DNA of 64,000 nt from Ornithinibacillus sp047228935 (lineage in GTDB: Bacteria > Bacillota > Bacilli > Bacillales > Amphibacillaceae), in assembly GCF_047228935.1 (NCBI RefSeq), contig NZ_JBFEGG010000001.1, positions 372,001 through 436,000 of the forward strand. The letters run 5' to 3'. The number at the start of each line of letters is the position of its first letter. Position 1 is the stretch's first letter. Of this stretch, positions 7,759 through 15,563 are shown piece after piece. A program made the position numbers and the translations under genes. The notes below the pieces were generated by a model. The model ran no database searches, was not told the origin of the DNA, and was given only the letters and a program-made list of their open reading frames with translations.

Positions 7759-7786
7759 AAAATAAACAATTGAGTTTACTTAAAAG

Positions 7787-8956
7787 TTATTTTTCCTGAT
7801 AAGCAAAGTAAGCACTAATTAATACTTTTGCTGCGATTGGCATTGCCTTTTCATCGAAGTCAAAGTGTGGATGGTGATGAGGGTAATGATTGCCTTCTTT
7901 TTTAGCACCAGTAAAGAAGTACGCACCAGGTTTTTCTTGTAAGTAGTAAGCGAAGTCCTCGCCACCCATTACGGGAATGATTTTTTCTGCTTTTTCTACT
8001 TCTGGTAGTTTACTACTTTCTTCAAGGATAAGCTCAGCTTCTTGCTTATGGTTCAGTACAGGTGGATAACCTTTTTCATAATTAAATGTATAACTACATT
8101 CATAAGATGTACAAATTCCTTTAATTACTTTTTCCATTTCCTGTATCACTTGTTCTTGAGTATCGCTATTCAAATAACGGACCGTTCCTACTAATCTAGC
8201 AGTATCGGCAATGACATTAAATGCATTACCAGCTTCAAATATTCCTATTGTAATTACTGCTGTTTCTAATGGATCAATTCTTCTACTCACAATTTGTTGG
8301 AGTTGGGAAACCATTTGTGAGGCAATAACGATAGAATCCTTTGTTTCATGAGGGTAAGCACCGTGTCCACCTTGACCTTGGATTTTGATTTCAAATCGAT
8401 CAGCACCAGCCATAAGCACATCTGTTGAAGTTTGGATAACACCTACTGGGGTTGTTGCCCATAGATGGGTTCCAAATACAGCATCAACATTCTCTATCGC
8501 ACCGGCTTCAATCATCGGTTTTGCTCCACCCGGTGCATACTCCTCTGCATGCTGATGAAGGAACAGAACAGTCCCCGGCAGCTCTTCCTGATAGGTTTTC
8601 AATACCTTGGCTATAATAAGTAAGGTTGCCGTATGTCCGTCATGGCCACAAGCGTGCATCACACCAGCGACTTTTGATTTATAGGGTACATCTTTAGCAT
8701 CTTGAATCGGAAGCGCATCAAAGTCAGCTCTTAAAGCAATCGTTTTTCCAGGTTTACCGCCTTTTAAAGTTGCGACAATACCATTACCACCAACACCTTT
8801 TTGATATGGTATATGTAATTTATCATAGAATTCTGCTATGTATTGAGCCGTTTTATATTCTTGAAACGAAAGCTCTGGGTATTGGTGTAAATACCGACGA
8901 ATTTCCACCATTTCTGGATACAAGGATTCAATAGCTTTATGAATATCATGTAGCAT
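7787..8956 (-). CDS. yhaA: M20-family amidohydrolase (YhaA-like)
   Basis: Cytoplasmic metal-dependent amidohydrolase of the M20D group (hippurate, N-acyl amino acid or aminoacyl conjugate hydrolases). Metal-site motifs are M-H-A-C-G-H-D-G-H at about residue 100, H-Q-H-A-E-E-Y-A-P-G-G with the catalytic Glu pair, and G-G-E-D-F-A-Y-Y near the C-terminus; 389 aa is normal. The start has a very strong ribosome site (GAGGGGGAA). Location downstream of ecs on the opposite strand corresponds to yhaA in B. subtilis. The physiological substrate cannot be read from sequence. Confidence 0.87.
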   Translation of the reverse strand: MLHDIHKAIESLYPEMVEIRRYLHQYPELSFQEYKTAQYIAEFYDKLHIPYQKGVGGNGIVATLKGGKPGKTIALRADFDALPIQDAKDVPYKSKVAGVMHACGHDGHTATLLIIAKVLKTYQEELPGTVLFLHQHAEEYAPGGAKPMIEAGAIENVDAVFGTHLWATTPVGVIQTSTDVLMAGADRFEIKIQGQGGHGAYPHETKDSIVIASQMVSQLQQIVSRRIDPLETAVITIGIFEAGNAFNVIADTARLVGTVRYLNSDTQEQVIQEMEKVIKGICTSYECSYTFNYEKGYPPVLNHKQEAELILEESSKLPEVEKAEKIIPVMGGEDFAYYLQEKPGAYFFTGAKKEGNHYPHHHPHFDFDEKAMPIAAKVLISAYFAYQEK

Positions 8957-9088
8957 AACCGTTCCCCCTCAATTATTTTTTTCTATTATAGCATCTTTTC
9001 AAACAGTGAAAAAATTAATTTAAAATTGTTATTAGATAAGCTATGATTAAGACAATGATAAAATTGAAAATCAGGAGGTTCTACATAC

Positions 9089-9727
9089 TTGAAGAAACGT
9101 CGTATTGTACTAACTACTTTTTTAGTAGTAATGCTAGTTATTATAGGGATATGGATTATAAAAGTTATGAGTGGTGATATTCCATATCTTGATCAATGGA
9201 CTAGAGCACTTGTTAACACGTTCCCAGATACATATATTTATACATTCTTTCGAGGTGTTACGAATCTAGGGTCTGAATCTTTTATGTATCCATTTACAGC
9301 GATAGTCGCAGCTATCCTAATCATTTTATTCCGAAATTGGCTTCCGGGGGTCTTATTTGGTTTAGGGATTTATGCAACTCATCAAGTGAATAAATTAATA
9401 AAATATCTTGTTGCAAGAGAACGCCCTACCATTCTAGAAGAAGCTAACGCGATTGGGGAAAGTTTTCCATCTGGACATGCGATGATTCCTATTGTTTGTT
9501 ACGGGTTACTAGCTTATTTTCTTACCCAAAAATTAAAATCTACTAGTGCTGTGTTATTCGTACAAATTTTCTTTGGGTTACTAGTATTTTGTATAGGGAT
9601 TAGTAGATATGTCATTAATGTACATTATTTAACCGATATTGTAGCGGGGTTTGTATTTGGTTATTTATGCTTACTAGTTTTAATTACCTTATATGAAAAA
9701 CTGCAAAAAATAATCTCTCGGTCTTAA
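9089..9727 (+). CDS. PAP2-family membrane phosphatase
   Basis: Type-2 phosphatidic acid phosphatase family member, likely acting on a lipid phosphate or pyrophosphate at the outer face of the membrane. All three motifs are visible: K-Y-L-V-A-R-E-R-P, S-F-P-S-G-H-A, and S-R-Y-V-I-N-V-H-Y-L-T-D. There are about six transmembrane segments in 212 aa. The start is a TTG at 9089 spaced 10 nt from AGGAGG. Just upstream of the LiaFSR group, it could act in undecaprenyl phosphate recycling, but glycerolipid phosphatase activity is equally possible. Confidence 0.82.
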   Translation: MKKRRIVLTTFLVVMLVIIGIWIIKVMSGDIPYLDQWTRALVNTFPDTYIYTFFRGVTNLGSESFMYPFTAIVAAILIILFRNWLPGVLFGLGIYATHQVNKLIKYLVARERPTILEEANAIGESFPSGHAMIPIVCYGLLAYFLTQKLKSTSAVLFVQIFFGLLVFCIGISRYVINVHYLTDIVAGFVFGYLCLLVLITLYEKLQKIISRS

Positions 9728-9759
9728 GGCTGAGAAAAAAGCATTCTCGAGATGGTTTT

Positions 9760-9808
9760 CCCTTCTTTCAATCGAGATTATGATAAAAGTACAGAAGAGA
9801 AAGAAGGG
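9760..9808 (+). promoter_or_regulatory. Hairpin sequestering the MFS gene ribosome site
   Basis: Perfect 10-bp arms CCCTTCTTTC (9760-9769) and GAAAGAAGGG (9799-9808); the right arm contains the Shine-Dalgarno of the gene starting at 9818. Pairing would hide it, suggesting translational regulation. Confidence 0.4.
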
Positions 9809-9817
9809 AGCATTTTT

Positions 9818-11056
9818 ATGGATGCTATAGCAGAACAAGAAGAGTTAAAGGTTCCAATATTTAAAAATCGTAATTTTGTTCTTTTATTAATAAGTGCATT
9901 ATTTTCGTCTCCGGGTTATTTTGTTTACTTGATAGGTGCAGAGTGGTTGATGTTAAACATTACGGATAATCGTTTTTACTTCGGCTTATTATTTTTTGTA
10001 GCAGCAATTCCAAGATTAGTTCTATTAATGGTTGGTGGGATAATTGCTGACAGAATGAATAAACGGACGATTCTATTTTTATCTGATTTTTCACGAGCAG
10101 TACTGATTGGTATTTTAATTATTTTGATAATTACCGATACCGTAGCTATATGGCATTTACTAGTTCTATCTGGATTATTTGGTATATCGGATGCGTTTAG
10201 TTATCCAGCAATGAACTCACTTATTCCAACATTATTAAAGGATGAGCAGTTACAACGTGGGAATTCGTTTATTCAGATGACATCTCAGATTAGTCCAATC
10301 CTTGGGCCTGCATTAGGTGGGACACTTATAGCTCTGTTAGGGTTTGCTGGAGTATTCACAGTAGCATTTGGGATGTTATTACTAGCTTCTATTGCTGTTC
10401 TATTTATACGTGTCGTACAGAAAAGAGAAGAAGGAGAAGAAAAACATACACCTTTAGCTGACTTAAAGGAAGGTTTTCAATATGCTAGAAAAAATGAACT
10501 TATCATTTCCGTAGTAGTTATGGCGCTGTTTCTTAATCTATTCTTCTCTGGCCCTATTGCGATCGGAATGCCTGTGATTGTTAAAGATGTGTTCGCTGGT
10601 AGTGCAGTTAGCTTAGCTACCATTCAAACTTCCATGGGTATTGGAGCTTTAACTGGAGCCATTCTTCTGGCTAGCTTTAAGTTAAAGAAACCAGGTATGG
10701 CAGTAATTTCTAGTTTAATTGGTTTAGGAATTGTTTTTAGTACTACTGGACTCTCTGCAAATGTTTGGATGATGGCAGGTTTAGTTGCGCTTATGGCAGT
10801 ATTAACTCAAATTATTAACATTCCTTTAATTACAATGCTACAGCAATCAACAGATAAGAAGATGCTAGGTAGGATGATGAGTATGTTTATGACGGTATCC
10901 ACCGGTCTAACACCTGTTTCTTATATTGTAACGTCATCTTTGATTGCGGTTGGAGTAAGTATACAGTGGATTATTGTTGTGAGTGGAATAATTGTAACCC
11001 TTATAGCAGTCTATAACATAAGAAATAAAAAATTACTAGAATTCCAATTAGTATAA
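9818..11056 (+). CDS. MFS transporter, DHA3-like
   Basis: Major facilitator permease with about 12 membrane helices and the motif G-G-I-I-A-D-R-M-N-K-R-T between helices 2 and 3, the pattern of drug-exporter-type proteins related to the macrolide exporter group. The ATG at 9818 follows AAGAAGGGAG; a longer frame from 9752 would start inside the upstream hairpin and is less likely. That gives 412 aa. It lies 14 bp upstream of liaF and in line with liaS and liaR, so it may be part of the cell-envelope stress operon. Substrate is unknown. Confidence 0.78.
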   Translation: MDAIAEQEELKVPIFKNRNFVLLLISALFSSPGYFVYLIGAEWLMLNITDNRFYFGLLFFVAAIPRLVLLMVGGIIADRMNKRTILFLSDFSRAVLIGILIILIITDTVAIWHLLVLSGLFGISDAFSYPAMNSLIPTLLKDEQLQRGNSFIQMTSQISPILGPALGGTLIALLGFAGVFTVAFGMLLLASIAVLFIRVVQKREEGEEKHTPLADLKEGFQYARKNELIISVVVMALFLNLFFSGPIAIGMPVIVKDVFAGSAVSLATIQTSMGIGALTGAILLASFKLKKPGMAVISSLIGLGIVFSTTGLSANVWMMAGLVALMAVLTQIINIPLITMLQQSTDKKMLGRMMSMFMTVSTGLTPVSYIVTSSLIAVGVSIQWIIVVSGIIVTLIAVYNIRNKKLLEFQLV

Positions 11057-11070
11057 GGGAGAGAAAAACA

Positions 11071-11823
11071 ATGAAAGTAGGATTCTTTAGATATTTAATT
11101 GCGGTAGTATTAATCCTATTCGGTGCAATACTAGTGCTAGAAAATTTAGGGGTGACGGAACTAAATAGTAAGAGTGCATGGGGTTATATATATCCATCTT
11201 TATTTGTCCTGTTCGGTATAAAGTGGATAATTGATCGCATGAGACATAGAGGCGGAAGCTGGATATGGGGTTCGTTCTTCTTTATCTTTGGATCATTACT
11301 TCTTTTAGACCAATTTGAAGTATTACAATTTACATTTAAAGATGTTTTTAAATTATGGCCATTATTAATTGTCTATTTTGGCTTCCTCTTTATAGGTAAG
11401 TCTAATAAGCCTAAAGTGATGATTTATAATGATGAATCTAAAGTAGAGGAAGATGGGAATAGTTCTTTTTTTACAGTAGGAAATCATGAATTCAATCAGC
11501 CGAATTGGAAAGTGGAACCAACAACGGTAAAGACGTTAGCTGGTGACTTCTATTATGATTTTTCTAAAGCTTATATACCGGAAAAGGAAATACCAATTAG
11601 TATTAGTTCTCTTGCCGGGGATGTTCATATACTAGTTCCTGAGAACTTGGAGTTTCAAGTCCATGCATCCGTTAAAGCGGGGGATATTGATATAGTTGGG
11701 CAAAGTGTTGATGGTATTAACCGCTCCCTCAGTTATGCAACACCTAATTATGATTCTGCAACAAGGAAAATTAACTTAACATTAAAATTAAAAGCTGGCT
11801 CAATTCGGGTTGATTATGTATAA
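11071..11823 (+). CDS. liaF: LiaF-like membrane protein
   Basis: Membrane inhibitor or sensor partner of the LiaRS two-component system, which responds to antibiotics interfering with the lipid II cycle. Four short hydrophobic segments occupy residues 1-110, then a soluble domain ends in the DUF2154/LiaF_C-type repeats of S-x-x-A-G-D (T-L-A-G-D-F-Y-Y-D, S-L-A-G-D-V-H-I, V-K-A-G-D-I-D-I, L-K-A-G-S-I-R-V). The 250 aa length is typical. Gaps of 14 bp on both sides place it in one operon with the MFS gene and liaS-liaR. Confidence 0.87.
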   Translation: MKVGFFRYLIAVVLILFGAILVLENLGVTELNSKSAWGYIYPSLFVLFGIKWIIDRMRHRGGSWIWGSFFFIFGSLLLLDQFEVLQFTFKDVFKLWPLLIVYFGFLFIGKSNKPKVMIYNDESKVEEDGNSSFFTVGNHEFNQPNWKVEPTTVKTLAGDFYYDFSKAYIPEKEIPISISSLAGDVHILVPENLEFQVHASVKAGDIDIVGQSVDGINRSLSYATPNYDSATRKINLTLKLKAGSIRVDYV

Positions 11824-11837
11824 AAGGGGGGCAGAGT

Positions 11838-12875
11838 ATGAAAAAGCGATTCTCAAGTATTCGCTACAGCTATATTATCTCACATTTTAATGGATTGTTT
11901 TTAACATTTATTACAATTCTAGCTGTGTTACTTTCCATCTATGTTTTGTTTAGTCCTGATTGGCTAACTTCGAATAGCATCTTTCTATTTATTGGATTGT
12001 ACGTGGTTATTGGCTTTTTTGTTTCCATTTATGCTGGGTTTCGCTCTAGCGGAGATTTGAAGCAAAGAATGGATTACTTATCGGTTTTAATTACCCAGTT
12101 TGCAAATGGGAACTATCAATCGAAAATCTACTTTAATGAAGGAGACGAACTTACTAGAATTGCAAATGAATTAAACGAGCTTGGAGGAAAGTTGCAAAAC
12201 CAAGTGAAATCACTCCAACGTCTAGCCGATGAAAAGGCCGAGTTAGCAAAATCTGCACATAAGTCTGCTGTAATTGAAGAAAGACAACGAATTGCAAGGG
12301 ATCTTCATGATGCTGTAAGTCAGCAGTTATTTGCCTTGACTATGATGTCAGAGGCATCTATCAAACAACTAGATTTAAATCCAGACATTGCAAAGGAACA
12401 AATGACAGAGGTTGCCAATGCTGCTCATCAAGCACAATCCGAAATGCGAGCATTATTACTTCATTTAAGACCTGTTCATTTATCAGGAGATCCGTTACCA
12501 AAGGGAATCCAAAAACTTGTCCAAGAATTAAGGCAAAAGTCACAAATTGATTTTCAATTAGAAGTAGAGGATACGTTAAAGTTATCAGAAGCAATTGAGG
12601 AACATGTATTTCGAATTATCCAAGAGTCTTTATCAAATATTTTACGCCATGCTAATGCAACAGAAGTTAAGTTAGAAGTAGTAAAACGTGGTAAAGAGCT
12701 TTTCCTACACATTGTAGATAACGGTAAAGGCTTTGATTTATCCAATGATAATGCTAAAAAGACCTCTTATGGACTCAAGACAATGAAAGAAAGATGTGAG
12801 GAGTTAGGTGGCACCTTTACGATACGTTCGAATATTGATGAAGGAACCTATATAGATATTCGCATACCGTGTTAA
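11838..12875 (+). CDS. liaS: Sensor histidine kinase LiaS
   Basis: Membrane histidine kinase of the NarL-partner class. Two transmembrane segments (about residues 20-42 and 52-72) with almost no extracellular loop define an intramembrane-sensing kinase. A HAMP-like linker follows, then the HisKA_3 box with phosphoacceptor H157 in I-A-R-D-L-H-D-A-V-S-Q-Q-L. The HATPase domain carries the N box (I-I-Q-E-S-L-S-N-I-L-R-H-A) and the G box D-N-G-K-G-F-D. AAAGGGGGGCAGAGT precedes the ATG. It phosphorylates the regulator encoded next. Confidence 0.9.
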   Translation: MKKRFSSIRYSYIISHFNGLFLTFITILAVLLSIYVLFSPDWLTSNSIFLFIGLYVVIGFFVSIYAGFRSSGDLKQRMDYLSVLITQFANGNYQSKIYFNEGDELTRIANELNELGGKLQNQVKSLQRLADEKAELAKSAHKSAVIEERQRIARDLHDAVSQQLFALTMMSEASIKQLDLNPDIAKEQMTEVANAAHQAQSEMRALLLHLRPVHLSGDPLPKGIQKLVQELRQKSQIDFQLEVEDTLKLSEAIEEHVFRIIQESLSNILRHANATEVKLEVVKRGKELFLHIVDNGKGFDLSNDNAKKTSYGLKTMKERCEELGGTFTIRSNIDEGTYIDIRIPC

Positions 12876-12915
12876 GGATTATGTAGTAAAGTGGAAATAG
12901 TTGGGGGGAAGGGAA

Positions 12916-13554
12916 ATGATTCGTGTAGTTGTAGTAGATGATCATGAAATCGTACGGAAAGGAATTATCGCCTACTTGCAAACAGATCCAGAAATTGATG
13001 TAATTGGTCAAGCGAGTAGCGGCAATGAAGGTGCACAGTTAATTCTTAAAGAGAAGCCAGATGTTGTACTAATGGATTTAATGATGGATAATGGAACGGG
13101 AATTGATGCGACAAAACTAGTAATGCAAGATTATCCTAATTGCAAAATTATTATTCTGACAAGCTACTATGATGATCAACAAGTTTTCCCAGCTTTAGAG
13201 GCAGGAGCATTTAGTTATATTCTAAAAACATCATCTGCAGATGAAATTGTTTCTGCCATTAAGAAAGCGGCTAAAGGAGAAAATGTGATTGAATCAAAAG
13301 TTGCTAGTAAAATGATGACTAGCTTTAGAGGTGCATCTCGTAAACCACACGATGAATTAACGGAAAGAGAGATGGAAGTGCTACTGTGTATTGGTAACGG
13401 AATGACCAATCAAGAAATAAGTGATAAATTATATATCGGAATTAAGACAGTGAAGACTCACGTCAGTAATATTCTAGCAAAATTAGATGTCCATGATCGA
13501 ACGCAGGCTGCAGTTTATGTTCATAAAAATAATCTATTAAAACAAGAGGGGTAA
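12916..13554 (+). CDS. liaR: Response regulator LiaR
   Basis: Cytoplasmic NarL/FixJ-type transcription factor. The receiver domain holds D8-D9 and the phosphoacceptor D54 in V-L-M-D-L-M-M-D-N-G, with the conserved K around residue 105 (I-L-K-T-S). The C-terminal LuxR-type helix-turn-helix reads L-T-E-R-E-M-E-V-L-L and I-G-I-K-T-V-K-T-H-V-S-N-I-L. The ATG at 12916 is chosen over a TTG at 12901 because the G-rich ribosome site GGGGGGAAGGGA lies between them and gives a canonical M-I-R-V-V-V-V-D-D start. LiaI/LiaH-like targets are not in the window. Confidence 0.9.
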   Translation: MIRVVVVDDHEIVRKGIIAYLQTDPEIDVIGQASSGNEGAQLILKEKPDVVLMDLMMDNGTGIDATKLVMQDYPNCKIIILTSYYDDQQVFPALEAGAFSYILKTSSADEIVSAIKKAAKGENVIESKVASKMMTSFRGASRKPHDELTEREMEVLLCIGNGMTNQEISDKLYIGIKTVKTHVSNILAKLDVHDRTQAAVYVHKNNLLKQEG

Positions 13555-13561
13555 GGTATTA

Positions 13562-13597
13562 CACCCCAAATATACTAATTTTAGTATATTTGGGGTG
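13562..13597 (+). repeat. Perfect 36-bp palindrome after liaR
   Basis: CACCCCAAATATACTAA is followed by TT and its exact reverse complement. Outer flanks (GGTA/TACC) extend pairing, with two mismatches, to 13555-13604, starting right after the liaR stop. The next T-run is 13 nt beyond the helix, so it is an imperfect terminator by usual rules, but it probably ends the lia transcript. An operator or transcript-stabilising role cannot be excluded. Confidence 0.7.
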
Positions 13598-13617
13598 CAC
13601 TACCTAAATCCTCTTTT

Positions 13618-13646
13618 TTGTTTTTTTAATGAATTCCTAGTATAAT
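13618..13646 (+). promoter_or_regulatory. SigA promoter of bdbC
   Basis: TTGTTT, 17-bp spacer and a consensus TATAAT. The -10 lies within a perfect 17-bp palindrome CCTAGTATAATACTAGG (13636-13652), which could be an operator. Confidence 0.7.
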
Positions 13647-13684
13647 ACTAGGGAAATTAAAACTATTCGAGGAGAAACCTTAAA

Positions 13685-14113
13685 ATGGATCATACGAAGA
13701 AAAGGGAAAATGTTCTACTTGGTATTTGGGGAATATCAATAATTGCGACATTAGGTAGTTTGTTTTTCTCCGAAATAATGGGCTATGAGCCGTGTGAGCT
13801 TTGTTGGTACCAACGAATTTTAATGTACCCACTAGTCATTATTTATGGTACAGCATTATTTAAAAGAAACGTATCGATTGCTTTACCTGGTCTCATCTTA
13901 AGTGGAATAGGTATGTGTGTATCTACATATCATTATCTTGTACAGAAATTACCTGTGTTAAAAGAAGCAGGTGGAGCATGTGGGTTAGTTCCTTGTAATT
14001 TTGAATATGTAAATTATTTTGGATTTATTACGATTCCATTTATGGCTGGTACAGCATTTATATTAATTTTTGTTACACATCTATTTTTATTAAAACAAGC
14101 TAAGGGGGAATAA
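13685..14113 (+). CDS. bdbC: Disulfide bond formation protein BdbC
   Basis: DsbB-type membrane thiol-disulfide oxidoreductase that reoxidises an extracytoplasmic thiol partner and passes electrons to quinone. Four transmembrane helices in 142 aa, with the two expected redox cysteine pairs: C-E-L-C in the first extracellular loop (Y-E-P-C-E-L-C-W-Y-Q-R) and C-G-L-V-P-C in the second. In B. subtilis, BdbC with BdbD is needed for competence protein folding. The gene is followed after 3 bp by a thioredoxin-like gene, the likely partner. Confidence 0.9.
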   Translation: MDHTKKRENVLLGIWGISIIATLGSLFFSEIMGYEPCELCWYQRILMYPLVIIYGTALFKRNVSIALPGLILSGIGMCVSTYHYLVQKLPVLKEAGGACGLVPCNFEYVNYFGFITIPFMAGTAFILIFVTHLFLLKQAKGE

Positions 14114-14116
14114 TCC

Positions 14117-14593
14117 ATGCAAAAGAAGATGTTAATTATTATTGGTGCAGTAGTTGTATTGTTCTTTGCACTTTATTTTGTAATAGATTATAAAAATGAC
14201 AAGGCATTAGATGAAAATAATCCATATGGTAAAAAGGATCTTCATCAAGCAACTATTGATCAGTTAAATAATCCTGATTATCAAAATCAAATTTTACCAG
14301 ATGAACTTATCGAAAAGGTCGAAAATGGTGAAGCGGTGACAGTTTATTACTACAGTCCAATTTGCTCATATTGTAAAGCGACTACTCCATATCTCGTTCC
14401 ACTCGCTGAAAACATGGGTGTCGAAATGGTGAAAATGAACTTGTTAGAATTCGCACCTGAAGTGAGTCAATTTGGAATTCAATCTACACCAACTCTTGTT
14501 CATTATGAAGATGGCAAAGAAGTTGTACGACTAGAAGGCCAACAAGAAGAATCGGTTTATGAACAGTTCTTCGAGGAATATGTACTAAATTAA
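14117..14593 (+). CDS. Membrane-anchored thioredoxin-fold protein (BdbC partner)
   Basis: Extracytoplasmic thioredoxin-like protein of 158 aa. One N-terminal membrane anchor (residues about 5-24) is followed by a charged linker and a thioredoxin domain with active-site C-S-Y-C (P-I-C-S-Y-C-K-A-T) and the cis-Pro motif Q-S-T-P-T-L. It lies 3 bp after bdbC, a pairing seen with BdbA-type or DsbA-like partners, so electron exchange with BdbC is inferred. It is shorter than BdbD and is more like a single-domain thioredoxin; I therefore give no symbol. Confidence 0.85.
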   Translation: MQKKMLIIIGAVVVLFFALYFVIDYKNDKALDENNPYGKKDLHQATIDQLNNPDYQNQILPDELIEKVENGEAVTVYYYSPICSYCKATTPYLVPLAENMGVEMVKMNLLEFAPEVSQFGIQSTPTLVHYEDGKEVVRLEGQQEESVYEQFFEEYVLN

Positions 14594-14607
14594 TTTCAAT
14601 ACATTAG

Positions 14608-14657
14608 AAAGGGCAATCCTTTCACATGCTTTTTTGTGTGTGAAAGGATTGCCCTTT
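14608..14657. terminator. Bidirectional terminator between bdb pair and hmoB
   Basis: Perfect 19-bp stem (AAAGGGCAATCCTTTCACA and its complement at 14639-14657) with a 12-nt loop between convergent genes. T-rich sequence follows on the plus strand. Confidence 0.85.
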
Positions 14658-14664
14658 TATTTTA

Positions 14665-15159
14665 TTACGATTCATCCTTTTCAATCATTCTATATGTTAT
14701 TACAAAGGGTCTATCAGCAAAGTATGCTGGTGGTTTTGTTTCAGCGTGTGCCATTTTAAATCCTTCTGAGTCTTTCCATTTTTCATAGCTTGCAGCAGAA
14801 TCCCACTGAGTCAAAACAATATATGTATTTCCTCTCGCTGGCTTTAGTAATCGGAGTGCTTGAAAGCCTGCCTGATTGTCCACATCTTTTCGTCGCTTTT
14901 TAAAGTTGTCTTCAAATAATGGTCTACCTTCATCGATGATAGGGATATTGTTCATGACAACAAAACCGGTATCTTGTAATTCCCCAGATTGGACAATGAC
15001 TTCGTAATCCCGTCCTGCTTGAAAGACTTTCTGGCTAGTCCCTTCATAATAAGCCACATCATTGGATGGACCGCTCATATAATGAAATTTTATAGCTGGA
15101 TATTTACTAGATAATTTAATTAAAAAATCAATGGTACCATTCGTTAAATAGGCATTCAT
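14665..15159 (-). CDS. hmoB: Haem-degrading monooxygenase HmoB
   Basis: Cytoplasmic haem monooxygenase of the HmoB (YhgC)/IsdG-like ABM family, releasing iron from haem. The 164 aa comprise an N-terminal extension and a C-terminal antibiotic-biosynthesis-monooxygenase fold (Y-I-V-L-T-Q-W-D-S-A-A-S-Y-E-K-W-K-D-S, F-K-M-A-H-A). It is divergent from hemEHY, as yhgC lies near that operon in B. subtilis. A Fur-like box 24 bp upstream predicts induction in iron starvation. Identification is based on length, fold signature and context. Confidence 0.85.
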   Translation of the reverse strand: MNAYLTNGTIDFLIKLSSKYPAIKFHYMSGPSNDVAYYEGTSQKVFQAGRDYEVIVQSGELQDTGFVVMNNIPIIDEGRPLFEDNFKKRRKDVDNQAGFQALRLLKPARGNTYIVLTQWDSAASYEKWKDSEGFKMAHAETKPPAYFADRPFVITYRMIEKDES

Positions 15160-15563
15160 AAGTAAACTCCTTTTGTAATTATTAATAATAATTATTAGTA
15201 AACAATTCTTATCACTTTAAGTTTAGAAGAATTATCGATATAATAGTAATTGTTGATTTTTAACGTTCATTATTATTACTATCTATTTTACCGTATAATC
15301 GAGCTTATTATAACCTAAACTGCTTATTTAAGATGTTAGAAAGAGTTGTTTACTAAACGACTCCATTCGACATATATTTCCCAGGTAATAATTTTTTAGG
15401 GATGGTTTTTAAAGTAATTCTAAATTAGACAAATTAATGACAAAAGCGGTTTATTTCTATACTTATTTTGTCGAAATAGGTATAGTAGAAAAGGAACGAA
15501 TTGGAAGTGAACGTTTAAATACTACTACATAAAAGGAATGGATAAATCCAAAAGGGTGAGAAA
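15160..15563. other. hmoB-hemE divergent intergenic region
   Basis: This 404-bp AT-rich gap carries the hmoB ribosome site (15167-15174), a Fur-like box (15183-15197) and, toward hemE, several TATACT or TATAGT-like -10 candidates near 15456-15486 without a convincing -35. I see no small gene and no recognisable RNA in it. Confidence 0.6.
15183..15197 (-). promoter_or_regulatory. Fur box upstream of hmoB
   Basis: The plus strand reads TAATAATAATTATTA; the minus strand reads TAATAATTATTATTA, which matches the 7-1-7 Fur consensus TGATAATNATTATCA at 12 of 14 defined positions. It overlaps the likely hmoB promoter. Confidence 0.6.
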
